Both the position numbers and the translations under genes were made by a program. A stretch of DNA of 31,903 nucleotides from an uncultured Candidatus Melainabacteria bacterium. Lineage in GTDB: Bacteria > Cyanobacteriota > Vampirovibrionia > Gastranaerophilales > Gastranaerophilaceae. Position 1 is the first letter of the stretch. Each line of letters begins with the position of its first letter. The stretch spans positions 1 through 31,903 of the forward strand of contig CAKVIC010000016.1 in NCBI GenBank assembly GCA_934754655.1. Direction: 5' to 3'. The notes beneath the pieces were generated by a model. The model did not search any database. It saw only the letters and a list, made by a program, of their open reading frames with translations, and was not told where the DNA came from. Positions 31,652-31,903 of the stretch are shown here, piece after piece.

Positions 31652-31828
31652 ATGCGAAATTTAACTTTTGAAAATTTAAAAATGATTATTAAAAAAAGAC
31701 AAGAAGAATGTTTTAATGAATTAAAACGTGAAATCAAAAAAATGGAAAGGGATATTGAAACATTTATTGCAAGATTTTGTGAAAGTACAACAAATCAGGC
31801 AACAAGAGAATACTTACAAAGCTTGTAG
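31652..31828 (+). CDS. Small coiled-coil protein (58 aa), 3' end at a repeat
   Basis: Begins MRNLTFENLKMIIKKRQEE; residues 10-45 are one amphipathic, highly charged helix (FNELKREIKKMERDIETFIA), then ATREYLQSL. AAGGAG is at ideal spacing before the ATG. The final base of its TAG stop is the first base of repeat A copy 4, so the insertion may have created the stop and cut the original C-terminus. No family recognised. Confidence 0.65.
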   Translation: MRNLTFENLKMIIKKRQEECFNELKREIKKMERDIETFIARFCESTTNQATREYLQSL

Positions 31829-31903
31829 CGGATTTTCGGTAGGGCTTTAGCCCGTGAGGTGTCGGTCGGACGTTACTCCGTCGACACCCCGAATAATTCA
31901 AGA
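31828..31903. repeat. Repeat family A, copy 4 (at window end)
   Basis: 76 bp, GCGGATTTTCGGTAGGGC to AATAATTCAAGA, with the same two hairpins; the GGTGTCG/CGACACC arms are retained. The window ends exactly at the element's terminal CAAGA. Confidence 0.9.

Noticed and set aside
31546..31737. 63-codon minus-strand frame near the right end
   Set aside because: Overlaps the 58-aa gene in antisense and its composition is Phe/Ser/Leu-rich, as expected for reverse translation of Lys-rich sequence.

Overview
The window is an AT-rich (genes roughly 30% GC by eye) bacterial segment. Its gene set is flagellin, FliI, two-subunit glycyl-tRNA synthetase beta chain, RecA, trigger factor, TsaB/TsaE, an [FeFe]-hydrogenase maturase (HydE), an orphan 2-hydroxyacyl-CoA dehydratase activator and NanE/ROK kinase. 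With MurF and a LytR-CpsA-Psr protein, this points to an anaerobic, flagellated, fermenting bacterium with a peptidoglycan wall. It best fits a gut non-photosynthetic cyanobacterial relative (Vampirovibrionia/Gastranaerophilales). That placement is inference from gene content and protein style; no marker gene was searched. Both window ends lie inside copies of GC-rich dispersed repeats, so the window is probably a whole contig broken at repeats.

Layout. 1-3300 (minus strand): repeat remnant, tRNA-Arg(CCG), murF, a membrane-anchored nuclease-like protein, and flagellin with its own promoter and terminator. 3300-6000: a repeat-dense zone (families A, B, C) around a small LuxR-type regulator, an XRE regulator and hydE. 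The hydE stop codon is supplied by a repeat. 6000-8000: a tiny gene divergent from a self-regulated-looking XRE gene, then trigger factor with a strong terminator. 8000-12000: a nanE-nanK-small-protein operon, a secreted protein, tRNA-Leu(CAA), and a Fic protein with a winged-helix tail. 12265-14400: ychF and an HgdC-like activator. 14470-19350: an endonuclease IV-like and formyltransferase pair, a PHP phosphoesterase, a secreted Asn/Tyr-rich protein, tsaE-tsaB and a small STAS-like protein. 19500-23200: an LCP protein, a nitroreductase, a Cys-rich mini-protein and fliI. 23200-28650 (minus strand): a membrane-anchored PHP protein, recA with an upstream MerR-like coiled-coil protein, a glycine-zipper protein, a palindrome-rich intergenic region and a large membrane protein. 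28980-31900: glyS, two small hypothetical genes and a terminal repeat.

How the parts work together. Most genes are housekeeping and unrelated: wall (murF, LCP), translation (glyS, tig, tsaB/E, ychF, tRNAs), motility (flagellin, fliI) and repair (recA, endonuclease IV-like). The most unusual content is non-coding. First, there is a modular family of GC-rich structured repeats (A, B and a variant D) that share end sequences, join head to tail, keep hairpins despite sequence change, and in two places form the stop codon of a gene. Second, several genes have a near-identical extended -10 element (TATGCTAAAAT type) 7-8 nt before the start codon and no Shine-Dalgarno sequence, suggesting leaderless mRNAs. 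Third, three unrelated proteins share a short N-terminal Phe-Lys-containing segment ahead of their hydrophobic regions.
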